DNA of 64,000 bases from Anaspis maculata (taxonomy: Eukaryota; Arthropoda; Insecta; Coleoptera; Scraptiidae): positions 56,127,423 to 56,191,422 of the forward strand of contig OX421968.1 of NCBI GenBank assembly GCA_949128115.1, read 5' to 3'. The translations under genes were made by a program, and so were the position numbers. Of the stretch, positions 10,890 to 20,906 are shown piece after piece. Within the stretch, counting starts at the first letter, position 1; the number at the start of each line of letters is the position of its first letter. The notes under the pieces were generated by a model. That model did not search any database, was not told the origin of the DNA, and was given only the letters and a program-made list of their open reading frames with translations.

Positions 10890-11840
10890 CAGGATGTTCA
10901 TTTGAAAAGTTGTCACCCTTGGTTTCTTGCCGCCAAAATTCTTTACAGGAAAACGCCGAAACAAGTAGATTTTGGTTTCAAGGGGGACATGTACAACACA
11001 TACTGTGAAATTTTTATCTTCAACTCCTTCGCCCTCACCTCACCCTACTTTATAATTTCAACTGGCATCACCTATCTTGTGACACATCAAATTGAAGGAA
11101 ATAAGATCTTCTTTCGGCGAAACATATTTTTAATGTCTTTAAACCGCCCCCCAACCCTTGTGAAAATCCTCTATTTTGTTAATGAGAGGAAGCTTTTTTC
11201 CCCTATAAACTTTCGATTCTTGAGAAATAGACTTCCCAGCAGAAACAGGTCGATTTTTATTTTAAAAAGGTCATATGACACAGATGGCAAACTTTTCATC
11301 ATCAACCCCTTCGCCCCAACTTTATCCTACTTTGAAATTTCAAGTAGCATTACTTATCTTGTGATGCATCAAATTGAGGGCAATAAAATTGTCTTTCCGT
11401 CAAAATTATTCCAATCTTTTTTTAAATCACCCCTTTGAAGTAAGGTAAGGTGGGGGCGAAGGGGTTGAGGATGAACATTTGCACATACGAGTTTTACATG
11501 ACCCCATTGAAATAAAGTTCGACCTGTTTCTGCTCAAAAGTCTATTTCTCAAGAATCGGGAGTTTATAGGGGTAACTCATGTTCCTTTCATTATTAAAGA
11601 GAAATTTTTATAAGAGTTGGGGGGTGGTTTAAAATAATTGAAAATATGTTTGACAGAAAGAGAATTGTATTGGCTTCAGTTTGATGTATCTCACAAGATA
11701 AGTAATGCTGTTCGAAATTTTGAACTAAGGGGTGAGAGCGAAGGGGTTGAAGATAAAAAAGTTGGCAGTATGTGTCCTACATGTCCCCCTCGAACCAAAA
11801 ATCGACCTGTTTCGGTGTTTTCTTGTGAAAAATTCAGCTT
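10890..11840. mobile_element. Foldback element, AACAGGTCGATTTT family, copy 1
   Basis: A long palindrome centred near 11370-11450. Left-arm landmarks (CGCCGAAACAAGTAGATTTT, CAACTCCTTCGCCC, TATCTTGTGACACATCAAAT, CTATAAACTTTCGATTCTTG) recur as reverse complements at 11510-11840. The left outer end CAGGATGTTCATTTGAAAAG has no partner here but has one at 16262-16291. Open frames in the arms carry no known domain. Confidence 0.7.
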
Positions 11841-12184
11841 TAAAATCGTAAAGCTGAATTTTTTATTCTTCTTCTCTATATGAAGAGAGAATTCACATCA
11901 TTTTTTTGTTGCAACTAGTGGCCGGTGTGTCAAGCCCTGCGGGTATTTCAGCCCAAGCGTCTTCCTTCAACGGCTTCTTGAAGTAGTTGAATGTTTCGGG
12001 CTCCATATTAATGGGAAACTTTTATTTAAACTATATTATACCATACCACCGCCTACTCTTCCGGCCACTCAGCCATTACGTTGTGCGATGGTCACTTCGT
12101 ATTGACTACGACTTTGGTGTGAATGTCTTTGTTTGTTTTATTTTGGCACAAAAAACGTCTTTGTGTTCGCGGCATTTATCGACA

Positions 12185-12400
12185 GGCGGTCGGATCGCGG
12201 CGAACGTTGCAGCTTGGGCTCGCGAACAGCGTACACACTATGGAATTTGTTGCAGTATCAGTTGCATTACGGCGGTCGGCTCGCGGCGAATGATACAAGG
12301 TAGGTTCGCGCGCGCCGTCCACACTATGGAATCTTGGCACAGTAACAGTTGCATTACACGTTGCAGTTGCAGATACAGCGCGCTGATGAGTACCCGCCTT
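12185..12400 (-). repeat. Transposon-like terminus AAGGCGGGTACTCATC, reverse copy with subterminal duplication
   Basis: Reading from 12400 on the minus strand it begins AAGGCGGGTACTCATCAGCG, like 8245. Inside are two diverged tandem copies of about 88 bp (12185-12272 and 12273-12356), each with GCGGTCGGMTCGCGGCGAA, CACACTATGGAAT and AGTTGCATTA. Subterminal duplications of this kind are common near DNA transposon ends. Confidence 0.5.
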
Positions 12401-12619
12401 AAGAGTCAGTAAGATATATCTTTTGGTTACCAAGTTGAAATTTTTGCATTATTGAACACCTGTAGGTTAGGTATACCTACGGCGTCTGCGAGTAGTGCCA
12501 TCTGGGCACCACTGCTTAAAAGTAAGGTATATATGTACTTCAACTCTGTCAACTCTACTTGAGTATTGAGAGTACGGTGTGAATGCATCTTATCCTCGAT
12601 CTTATCAAAACCCAGGTGG

Positions 12620-13130
12620 TCGATCGCCAAATCGGTACGCTGCCATTTTGAAAGTGGCACCAAAGCATTTCGGTAACTTCATACATATGGGAATGATGAA
12701 CAAATATTTGCGAGGCATGGCTCTCGCGGGGAATTACACAGCACCTGCGGCAATAGGGATCGTCAAAATCGCAGATTTTTGAGCTTTTTTCATTTCTCGA
12801 AAAAACTATTTGGCACACATGCTTTCGGACAATAGCAAATAGAGAACATCAATCCATACCTGATCAAAGAAGAAATCATTTAAATCGGTTTGAGTTGAGC
12901 GAAAATAGGCGAAAGTTGAGTGGAATCCATGTTACCAAAATCAAATGGCCGCAATTTTGAAATTGGTACTAAAGCATTTCCGCGTCTTCAGATGTCAAAG
13001 AAGTAGTGACTAAAAATTACAGGCATACCTACTTTCTGAAAAAACACACGGCACTTTACTTCCTAATTTTACTATTTTTCGTGAATATCGCTCTTTTTTT
13101 CCCTACTGTATCACTTGAAGCCAGTATTTT
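12620..13130. repeat. Tandemly related repeat units (ATTTTGAAAGTGGCACCAAAGC)
   Basis: A landmark string, GCCATTTTGAAAGTGGCACC followed by AAAGCATTTC, occurs at 12641, in diverged form at 12950, and again at 14240. Between the first two the order of GGGAATTACA / AAATTACAGGCA and CATTTCTCGAAAAA / TTCTGAAAAA is kept, so these are diverged repeats of about 310 bp. No gene recognised. Confidence 0.4.
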
Positions 13131-13344
13131 CCCCGCAAGCTGAGTTTTTAGTGAACTTCATTTATTGTAGATGCTGTTAGGATCAATACTTCAATACAAT
13201 ACAACTCGAATTAGGTTGAGAAACAGTCGCGAAACCTATAAATAACTAAAAGTCATCATAATTTTCAGTTTTTTTTTCTAATTCCGCTCAAACGGAACGT
13301 TCCGTCCGCGCGGATGTGCTTCGTGCCATAATTCAAAGTAAATA

Positions 13345-13884
13345 TTATGCTGTACAGTTGGCATGTCTTCCACTTCCTGCCATACCTTTTGTCCCGCCTA
13401 GTACTTCTGGACAACGGGTCTGGACAAGACAAGAGGGGTGAGTGAAGAGCGAAGTGGTCGGATCACTCGGATCAGTTGCCGGCCATTGCATTGCTTCAAA
13501 AAGGCAGAAGCAGGAGCTGTTTTTGCTTCTGCTTCGTGGTGGTGGTTCGAGGAGTCGTCGGATCTGCCGCCAGCCATTTCGGCGCTTTGTGTAAAAGGCG
13601 CCGTTCGCTCCTGCTCCTGTGTGATCGAGAGACAAGAGAGTGGTGGGAGCTGCTGACAGCCCTTTGTGTGGAAAAGCCGTTTGCTCAGTCTCCTCCTGGG
13701 TCACTCAGTCGAGTATGATCTCCAGGCGAACGTTGTGGAGTTGTGGACCGGCCCCGGTTTCGTCACACCGGACCTGAGAATTCGCTCTCTCGCTCAGAGG
13801 GGAACTGCCGCCTTGTCAGCGCCCTAGCGGCCTAGCGCCCTACAGCCCCGAGAGTCAGTCGAATGCTATGGAAGAGAACCCTCT
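13345..13884. other. GC-rich island ending in a consensus 5' splice-like GTAAGT
   Basis: Against AT-rich flanks, 13360-13880 is rich in G+C and CpG, has overlapping open frames on both strands (119 codons on minus at 13345-13704) and ends at ATGGAAGAGAACCCTCT followed by GTAAGT (13885). It could be a promoter with a first exon on the plus strand, but no homology supports a gene. The minus-strand frame matches no family I recognise. Confidence 0.25.
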
Positions 13885-14984
13885 GTAAGTCCTTTCCAAT
13901 TCGTAGTATGCCATCAGGCATCAGGTACAGCATTCGTTCATTCCTTCTAGATGTGCTGCTAAACTGCCCACATCGTGGACGACGCGTGTTCAATAAAAGT
14001 CATAAATATGTGTAGCGTTATCGAATAAAGTTTTCCCCTAGCTTTCTTTTAGAAATTCATTTTGCTTGTTTCGCACATTGTGAAACACAGATTAATATAA
14101 ATAATAAAATAATAACCGATGACAGCAGGGAGAAAGAATATGAATTCACGTATTTCTAAAAAAAAAAAAATTAAATCTGGCGAAAATGAACCAAGTTAGG
14201 TCCGAATTGCTGAAACAAATGGCCGCCATTTTGAAACGATGCCATTTTGAAAGTGGCACCAAAATATTTCCGTGTCGCCCTGATTTCTCACCGTCAAAAT
14301 TTTTCACAGGAAAATAAAGGAATAAATAAATCTCTATTTACGCCGAAACAGGTCGATTTTTGTTTCGACGAGAACATCTAGGACACATACTGCCAAATTT
14401 TTATCTTCAACCCCTTCGCCCCCACTCCACCTAAGTTCAAAATTTTAAATAGCATTACATAGGTTTCTTGTGATACATCAAATTGAAGGCAAATACAATT
14501 ATCTTTCCGCCAACATATTTCAAATTTTTTTAAACCAACCCATAACTCTTGTGAAGTCCTCTCTTTATTTTTGAAACGAACATTTTTCCCCTATAAACTC
14601 TCGATTCTTAAGAAATTCCAGGACTTTCCAGCAGAAACAGGTCGAATTTTATTTCAATTGGGTCATCTAAGACGCATATGTCCAAATGTTCATCTTCAAC
14701 CCCTTCGCCCCCAACCCTACTTTACTTCAAAGGAGTAGTTTAAAATAACTAGGAATAAGTTTGACGGAAAGACCATTTTATTGCCTTCAATTTGATATAT
14801 CACAAGATGGGTAATGCTATTTAAAATTTTAAAGTAAAGTAGAGTGGGGGCGAGGGGGTTGAAGATGAAAATTTGGCCACACGTGTCTTAGATGACACCC
14901 TTGAAATAAAAATCGACCTGTTTTTGTTGGAAAGTCTATTTCTCAAGAATCGCGAGCTTATAGGAGAAACCTGCCCAAAGGGCA

Positions 14985-15290
14985 CCTCAGGTATCCGTGT
15001 AGTCTCTGGCAGTACCTCCTTAGCGCCGTCTTAGTAGTCTAAGAGCGACGCCGGGTGATTCCCACACCACCCATCATTTTATGGACGTATCAACAGCGAG
15101 GTTATTAGCACCGTTTTTTCGGTGTCCCTCTCGTTTCACAAATTTTCTCTTGACGTGACTGCACCGTGGTACACGCCAAGGTACTAAAGAGCGCATGAAA
15201 ATTTTCACCTGGCCCAAGCCGGGTTCGAACCCACGATCCCTGGAATATGCGATATTCAGCGGCACGAGTTGCGCTGTAGGTTCGCAAAGC
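14985..15290 (-). mobile_element. tRNA-derived SINE, minus strand
   Basis: On the minus strand from about 15288 there is an A-box-like TACAGCGCAACTCGTGCC (about 15256-15273) and, about 35 nt on, a B-box GGGTTCGAACCC (15218-15229, self-complementary). This is the spacing of an internal RNA polymerase III promoter in a tRNA-related head. The body continues through ACGGTGCTAATAACC and GGTGGTGTGGGAATCAC to GACGGCGCTAAGGAGGT near 15010-15035. Cloverleaf pairing is poor, so this is a SINE, not a functional tRNA gene. The head is shared with 36440-36485. Confidence 0.55.
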
Positions 15291-16045
15291 TAGGGGATGG
15301 AACTCATGCGTCTGCGCGAGCTAGGAAAAGTCAAAACCTGCAGATTTTCAGCCATCGATTTAACAAAGGAAAATAGATGACAAGAAACTCCTGACTTCCA
15401 TGCTAGATTATGTGGAATGATGTTGTCCATGTGCATTGCTGTCGAAAAAATGAATTCCGCGCGTAGTGTTCCGTAAAGAACGAAAAAGCCGTTTTCAGTG
15501 TATAACTGGTTGCCTAGAAGGTGATGTTTTTTGGGAACACACATGAAATGGAACTGTAATGTTCTTTTCGTACGGTTCTTGCAGCCAGGCACTCAACAAA
15601 CTGCCCGTCATTTTTGAAGAAAAAAAAACAGAAAACACAAAACCCCTGATATATTATACATATAACCCGATAAAATTTTAGTTACCATTTGTTTACATGC
15701 AGTTTCATGCCACTGACAGACAGGACGTCAACCGTAAGGCAGAGAGGAATACCAGAAGTAGGGCGGTATTTTCAAAAACACACCAACTGATAAATACGTT
15801 ACCATATTTTCGCTCATTGTGTATCTAGAACTGATCCATCATTGCTGGTCTTGAACACAATGAAAGATCAAGAAACACTCTTTTTTCCATAGCTTATTTG
15901 AAAGTTTCATTTCGAGCCGTTTCAATAATAGATAATGTTGAAATTACGCTTTTTACATGTGCGTTAGCATACGGCACTATTCTCAAATTCCCTAGCATGG
16001 TTGCGCCAGCGCAGAAATGGCACTGAATTTCGCCTAGACGGAGTC
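15291..16045. repeat. About 750-bp dispersed repeat, copy 1
   Basis: From ATGGAACTCATGCGTCTGCG (15296) to GGTTGCGCCAGCGCAGAAAT (15999) the sequence recurs in inverted orientation at 35690-36440, with high identity (GCACTCAACAAACTGCC, ATTTCAACATT, ATGATGGATCAG landmarks). The longest open frame (15290-15592, minus) matches no family, and its equivalent in copy 2 (36114-36314) is broken differently, so coding is unlikely. Confidence 0.7.
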
Positions 16046-16395
16046 CGCCGCGCTACCGGCCGGTTTAAAGAGAATTTCGTTGCCTTCAATTTGATGTATC
16101 ACAAGATAGGTAATGCCAATTGAAATTTCAAAGTAAGGTGGGGTGGGAGCGAAGGGGTTGTAGATAAAAATTCGGTAGTATGTGTCCTAGATGTTCACCT
16201 CGAAACAAAAATCGACCTGTTTCGGCGTTTTCCTTTGAAAGTTTTTGGCGGCAATGAAATCAGAGGTGACAACTTTTCAAATGGAAGTATAGGTATAGGA
16301 CTATTTATAAGAAATTAAAAGACTCTTGTCGGTCCTCTTCACGAAGGAGTCCATGGGATACCGAATGAACCCCGACTAAAACGCAGCATCGCACC

Positions 16396-16460
16396 TCTGA
16401 ATTTGGCCAGGCCACAGTAGCCTACAGCCTAAATTGAGAATTCATTTTATCACACGATAC
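16396..16460 (-). repeat. Fragment of the GGCCTGGTCAAATTC hairpin MITE
   Basis: TTTGGCCAGGCCACAGTAGC and AATTCATTTTATCACACGA correspond, in reverse, to the left half of the hairpin MITE at 24425-24545, with short indels. It is a diverged piece. Confidence 0.45.
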
Positions 16461-16696
16461 ACGATAGATCTTGAGCCGAGATGTTTAGTGTTATTGTTAT
16501 TATTTTATGCGGAATCAAACTATTTTATTATTCATGAATAGGGATCGACCGATATGGATTTTTTGGCCGATACCGATTATGATATATGCGATATCCATAT
16601 CGGCCAATACCGATATATCGGCCTCAATATTTTTATTCTTCAACAACTATTTATTTCGGATTTTTCCGTATGAGATACATTGCGAAAGCGAATATA

Positions 16697-17295
16697 CAGT
16701 GTGGTGATAAAGTCCTGCACAAAATTCATTCTTCCGGTCACGATTTTTTTTTTCTGAAAAAATTCTGAAACAGGTCGATTTTGTTTTTACCCATAACCAC
16801 TATTCTGTAATTGAAACAAGTGTTTTTTTTATAATAATAAATATCACGTTTCCAAACTTTGTGTGCATTTTATTCAAAAAACAGGTTATCTAAGGGCTCG
16901 ATGTCGATACCAAGTTGCAGGCGCAAAGTTCAGGACGGCTTAACTCGCCAAATACAGCGGTCTGATTGGTTGGTATCCGCCGTTGCTATGGTAACCGCAC
17001 TTACCGCGGTCTCAGCCCCAACTTGGTATCGAGCCGTAAGACATAAACATTTCCACGCTGTTGTTTGAAGAAAAACGAAAACTATCGATTTTGTGAAAGA
17101 AATTTGGGGGTTGTCGTTGTCATTTCAAAAAACTTGACGTCATCGTTACTCAAAAATAGCCAACGAAAAAAGTGTTTTTGTATACAGTAGATATAGTGGG
17201 TTGGATAAAAACAAAATCGACCTGTTGCAGGATTTTTCCGGAAAAAAATCATTAACGGAGATATGCATTTTGTGCAGGACTTTATCACCACACCG
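16697..17295. mobile_element. Tc1/mariner-like MITE nested in the hAT-like element
   Basis: Ends CAGTGTGGTGATAAAGTCC and its inverse GGACTTTATCACCACACCG, flanked on both sides by TA (16695-16696, 17296-17297). Arms continue through GCACAAAATTCAT and the ACAGGTCGATTTTGTTTTTA / inverse pair at 16770 and 17205. The TA flank fits the Tc1/mariner superfamily. It interrupts 16539-17683. Confidence 0.75.
16892..17040. mobile_element. Foldback MITE, GGCTCRATACCAA family, copy 2, innermost
   Basis: AAGGGCTCGATGTCGATACC and its inverse TTGGTATCGAGCCGTAAG bound a 150-bp foldback homologous to 313-490 (shared AGGCGCAAAG, CCGTTGCTATGGT, CAGCCCCAA). It lies within the loop of the TA-flanked MITE, making a three-level nest. 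Confidence 0.7.
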
Positions 17296-18208
17296 TATAT
17301 TATATCATCACCGTTGTATAAAATGAAGGATTTTTTCCGTATCGGCGGAAATCTCCCAATTATTTTTTTTATTGGCAGAAGTTTTTTTTAGTTCGATATT
17401 GGTAAATTAATGAATAAAGTATGATTGTCTTCTCGAATTTTTTTTGTTCTTATTTTCGAATTTTGTAAGTAGTTTAATAACGAAGAATAATAATTTGGTA
17501 TGATTTTTGAGTGTTACATGTTTCAAGATCATTCGGCTTATGTGTTTTCCAAGTGTTTTAAGAAGCGTGCTACACATTTAAGTATCGGCGACATATCGGC
17601 CGATAGGCCGATACCGATATAATCCAAAAATAGGCCGATATACCGATGTACCGATATACTATATCGGTATCGGTCGATCCCTATTCATGAAGACTATGAT
17701 AGGAAACGCAAATCATAGTCCAGGAAAAATAGACAAAAAATTTGGATTGGTTGGAAAAAAATTGTGACAGGCTGAATTTTTGCATGCACCGTAGTATTGT
17801 GACCCTGAATAATTTCTGAAAGTTCCCCATCGATATCGTTGCGCGTTGTAAAGTTACGCGAGGTCAAATGTCGCGAAAAACAGTTTTTCGCATATATCTC
17901 GAGAACGACAACCTTTATCGAAAAAATGCACGAAGCTAATTTGTAGCTTAACCAATTTTCTATGAATGGTTATTCAAAAGTTTTCTGTATCGACAAAACA
18001 ATCACGAAATATAAAATTTATTTATTTCCGATAATGGTAAATACAGGTAATAAAGTCACGGAAGAAATTTACTAAAAGATTGTTGTGTTTCCAGTGAGTG
18101 ATATGACATCTGCTCCGCAAAATTTCACACAAAAATTCTCAAAGGAGAAAATTCACATGTAAAATGTACATTACATAAAAATATAAAAAATTCTTCCTTC
18201 TTTTCAAT

Positions 18209-20580
18209 CGGTTGTGTCACCCCAAAACTTTCCCGACTAGTATTAAGAAACCCATGGAATTGTTGTTGTTGAAACGTCCCTTTGGATAGGAAGTTGGAAT
18301 TAGAAAGATTGAGAATAATTTGCAGGAACTTGGAAATTTTGTCAGGAATTAGAGATTGAGTGAAAACCTCGAATCTTTTTCCGACTTTAAGCCCCATCAT
18401 CTAAGTCTGGTCTCGATAACCCAGACCGGTTTTACATTTTCAGCAGGAAAATTTTCGGGAAATTGTGAACAAAATTGTTGAAAAATGTTCAAGAGTCAGC
18501 TACCTATTCTTCAAAAAAAGGGAAAAATCTGTTGAAAACAAATGAAAAGTTGGAAAATTTCCAACTGCAGAGTCAATTTGACTCTTTTGTTGTGTTGCTT
18601 CCTGCCAAAGGACCCCGCACGATTCCTATGAAAAATGGGTCTCGGTCAAATTCCCTATTTTTTTTATATGTTATAGCCCAATTTGACACGAGCCAAAATC
18701 CATCGTCTGTTACTCAAAAAAATGAACAGTTTTTTTTCTATAACGGGTTGAAGATGGGTTATTTCGAGGTAAAAAAATATGTTCCAACGTAAGTGAGAAC
18801 ATTTCAACATCCTTTCTAACACATATGGCTCAGACAGTTCCCTTTTTCTTTTGTGAAAAAATCAACCCCTTCCCTCACCCCCAACCCCTACTTGTGAGTA
18901 TCAAATTCGAAATCACGTTTGGAAGTCATGCAGATGGTTCTATTTTGTCGAATTATGAGTTTTGGCACAATTTGTTTTTCCAACCCCCAAATAGGGGGTG
19001 GGGTTGAAAAAAAAACATTGGTCAATTCGGCTGAATTTTTGATATTGTGCTTTATCAGTTACGCTGAACAAGATGACCAAGGGAAAACTCATTCGTATGA
19101 CCAGTTTTCACCCCACAGAGGGTTGAAGTTGACTATAATGAAGCATAAATCCGAGCATAAATCATTCTTCCATGTCATAAACAAAATGAATGAAAATAGT
19201 GGACTTTCATATCATCTTGTTTTGTAAAAATGTCTATTCTTCAAAAATAATTTCAACCCCGTCTCTCATCCCCTATCCTTGTTTCTGAACATCATATTCG
19301 AAAATTCGAAATAAATCTTGAAAATGTAGGAGGTCTACGGTCGGATTCTCTGCATCTGATTATGAATCCCCTCCCAAAATTCACTTTCACTATTATGCTT
19401 ATGTTAGCACCCTCACAGCAGGGTGGGATATACATATTTTTATGATTTTTTGCCTGGATAATTATTGAAAATATTGATGTTCCTATCAAGTTTCAACTTC
19501 ACAGCAGGTTAATCATGTTTACCTGTACATAGTTCCTAAGCTTTTTTCTCATTTGTATGGATACACCTCTTTTTATAGTTTAAATTTAAGAATTCAATGT
19601 CATTTGAAGCGAAAGCTGCTCAGTTAAGGCAAAATATTATGCCACACTCTTATTCTAGCTACTGCGACTATTTCAAGGATGAATTAAAAATTAATATAAT
19701 TTTCAAGATTTATTTCGAATATGATGTTCAGAAACAGGGATAGGGGATGTAGGACGGGGTTGAATTTATTTTTGAAGAATAGACATTTTTACAAAACAAG
19801 ATTATATGAAAGTCCACTATTTTCATTAATTTGGTTTATGACATGGAAGAATGATTTATGCTTCATTATAGTCAACTTCAACCCTCTGTGGGGTGGAAAC
19901 TAGTCATACGAATGAGTTTTCCCTTGGTCACCTTGTTCAGCGTAGCTGATAAAGTACAATATCAGAAATTCAGCCGAATTGGCCGATGTTTTTTTTTCAA
20001 TCCCACCCCCTATTTGAGGGTTGGAAAAACAATTTGTGCCAAAACTCATAATTCGACAAAATAGAACCATCTGCATGACTTTCAAACGTAATTTCGAATT
20101 TGATACTTACAAGTAGGGGCTGGGGGTGAGGGAGGGGGTTGATTTTTTCTCAAAAGAAAAAGAGAACTGTCATGAGCCATATGTGTTAGGAAGGACGTTG
20201 AAATGTTCTCACTTACGTTGGAACATATTTTGAAATAACCCATCTTCAACCCCTTATAGAAAAAAAAACTGTTCATTTTTTTGAGTAACGGACGATGATT
20301 TTTGGCTCGTGTCAAATTGGGCTACAACATATGAAAAAATTAGGGAATTCGACCGAGACCCATTTTCCATAAGAATCGTGCGGGGTCCTTTGCTTCCAAT
20401 CAATCGGATAGATTTTGAATTAATAAATGGTAAAATTTTGAACTTTGACATTTTTGATTATTTGACAGATCGGGCAATACTTTGAACAGTTCTGAATACC
20501 GGTTTTCAAGGGGTTTCAAATGACATATTAGAAGTCAAAGATTACTGGTTCGGCAGCTATCGTGTCAGAACGATTCGATT
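18209..20580 (+). mobile_element. Element X copy inside foldback O, split by palindrome P
   Basis: Starts GGTTGTGTCACCCCAAAACT (18209) and follows the landmark order of the 8822-10115 copy up to GTGTTGCTTCCTGCCAAAG (about 18592-18610). It resumes at TGCTTCCAATCAATCGGATA (20391) and runs to GGCAGCTATCGTGTCAGAAC (20551). The unbroken copy near 9719-9755 gives the empty site for the insertion. Confidence 0.6.
18611..20388. mobile_element. Palindrome P, about 1.78 kb, inserted in element X
   Basis: Arms 18611-19325 and 19690-20388 are inverted copies: GACCCCGCACGATTC opposite GAATCGTGCGGGGTC, then CAATTTGACACGAGCC, TCAACCCCTTCCCTCACC, CATGCAGATGGTTCTATTTT, TTGGTCAATTCGGC, CCACAGAGGGTTGAAG and so on. 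A loop of about 365 bp remains. Both arms carry mismatches and small indels, so the element is not brand new. No domains in any frame. Confidence 0.8.
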
Positions 20581-20906
20581 GTTACGTCCCTGGTTCTTTG
20601 AACCGCTATATCTCGTGAATGATTGCCGATACAAAAAACTTTCAAATTATCTCTAATAGCAAATCGTCTTAGCTACAAACTAGCGCTGATATTTTTTCGA
20701 TAAAAGTCGTTGTTCTCGAGATATATGCGAAAAACTGTTTTTCGTGACCTTTGACCTCGCGTAATTTTATTAGCGGTAACGATATCAATGGGGAACTTTC
20801 AGAATCTATTCAGGGTCACAATACTATAAGGTGCGTGCAAAAAATCATCCTGTTACAATTTTTTTACATGTGAATGTCTATTTTTCCTGGACTATCAAAA
20901 GTAATT

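Larger units (their letters stand above)
14289..16291. mobile_element. Foldback element, AACAGGTCGATTTT family, copy 2, interrupted
   Basis: Left arm from 14289 (CGAAACAGGTCGATTTTTG, CAACCCCTTCGCCCCCACTC) folds back from about 14720. The right arm is cut at about 14985, where a SINE and a second repeat intervene (to about 16060), and resumes at 16062-16291 (GATGTATCACAAGATAGG, AAATCGACCTGTTTCGGCG, GACAACTTTTCAAATGGAAG). The end at 16270-16291 pairs with the outer end of copy 1 at 10890. Confidence 0.6.
16531..17691. mobile_element. hAT-like non-autonomous element with 8-bp target duplication
   Basis: Element 16539-17683 starts TAGGGATCGACCGATA and ends with its inverse TATCGGTCGATCCCTA, imperfect by a short insertion. 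It is flanked by a perfect 8-bp direct repeat TTCATGAA (16531-16538 and 17684-17691). An 8-bp duplication and YAGGG termini are hallmarks of the hAT superfamily. Subterminal CCGATA/TATCGG repeats (16550-16620, 17580-17675) resemble transposase binding arrays. No transposase is encoded. It contains two further elements nested inside. Confidence 0.85.
17715..20895. mobile_element. Giant foldback O (outer), about 3.2 kb
   Basis: Outer arms 17715-18020 and about 20595-20895 are inverted copies. They begin ATAGTCCAGGAAAAATAGAC and continue through ATTGTGACCCTGAATA, CGCGAGGTCAAA, CAGTTTTTCGCATATATCTC and GTTTTCTGTATCG with only scattered mismatches and indels. The middle (18020-20595) holds a copy of element X that is itself split by another palindrome. 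It is noncoding. Confidence 0.75.

Noticed and set aside
10833..11438. 201-codon frame in the plus strand
   Set aside because: It lies in the arm of a foldback whose second copy has the frame broken; the translation has no recognisable domain.
13345..13704. 119-codon gene on the minus strand in the GC-rich island
   Set aside because: Overlapping frames are open on both strands, no domain is recognised and composition alone explains it.
15210..15285. Functional tRNA gene on the minus strand
   Set aside because: A-box and B-box-like strings are present, but the acceptor and T stems do not pair well and the sequence continues as a SINE body.
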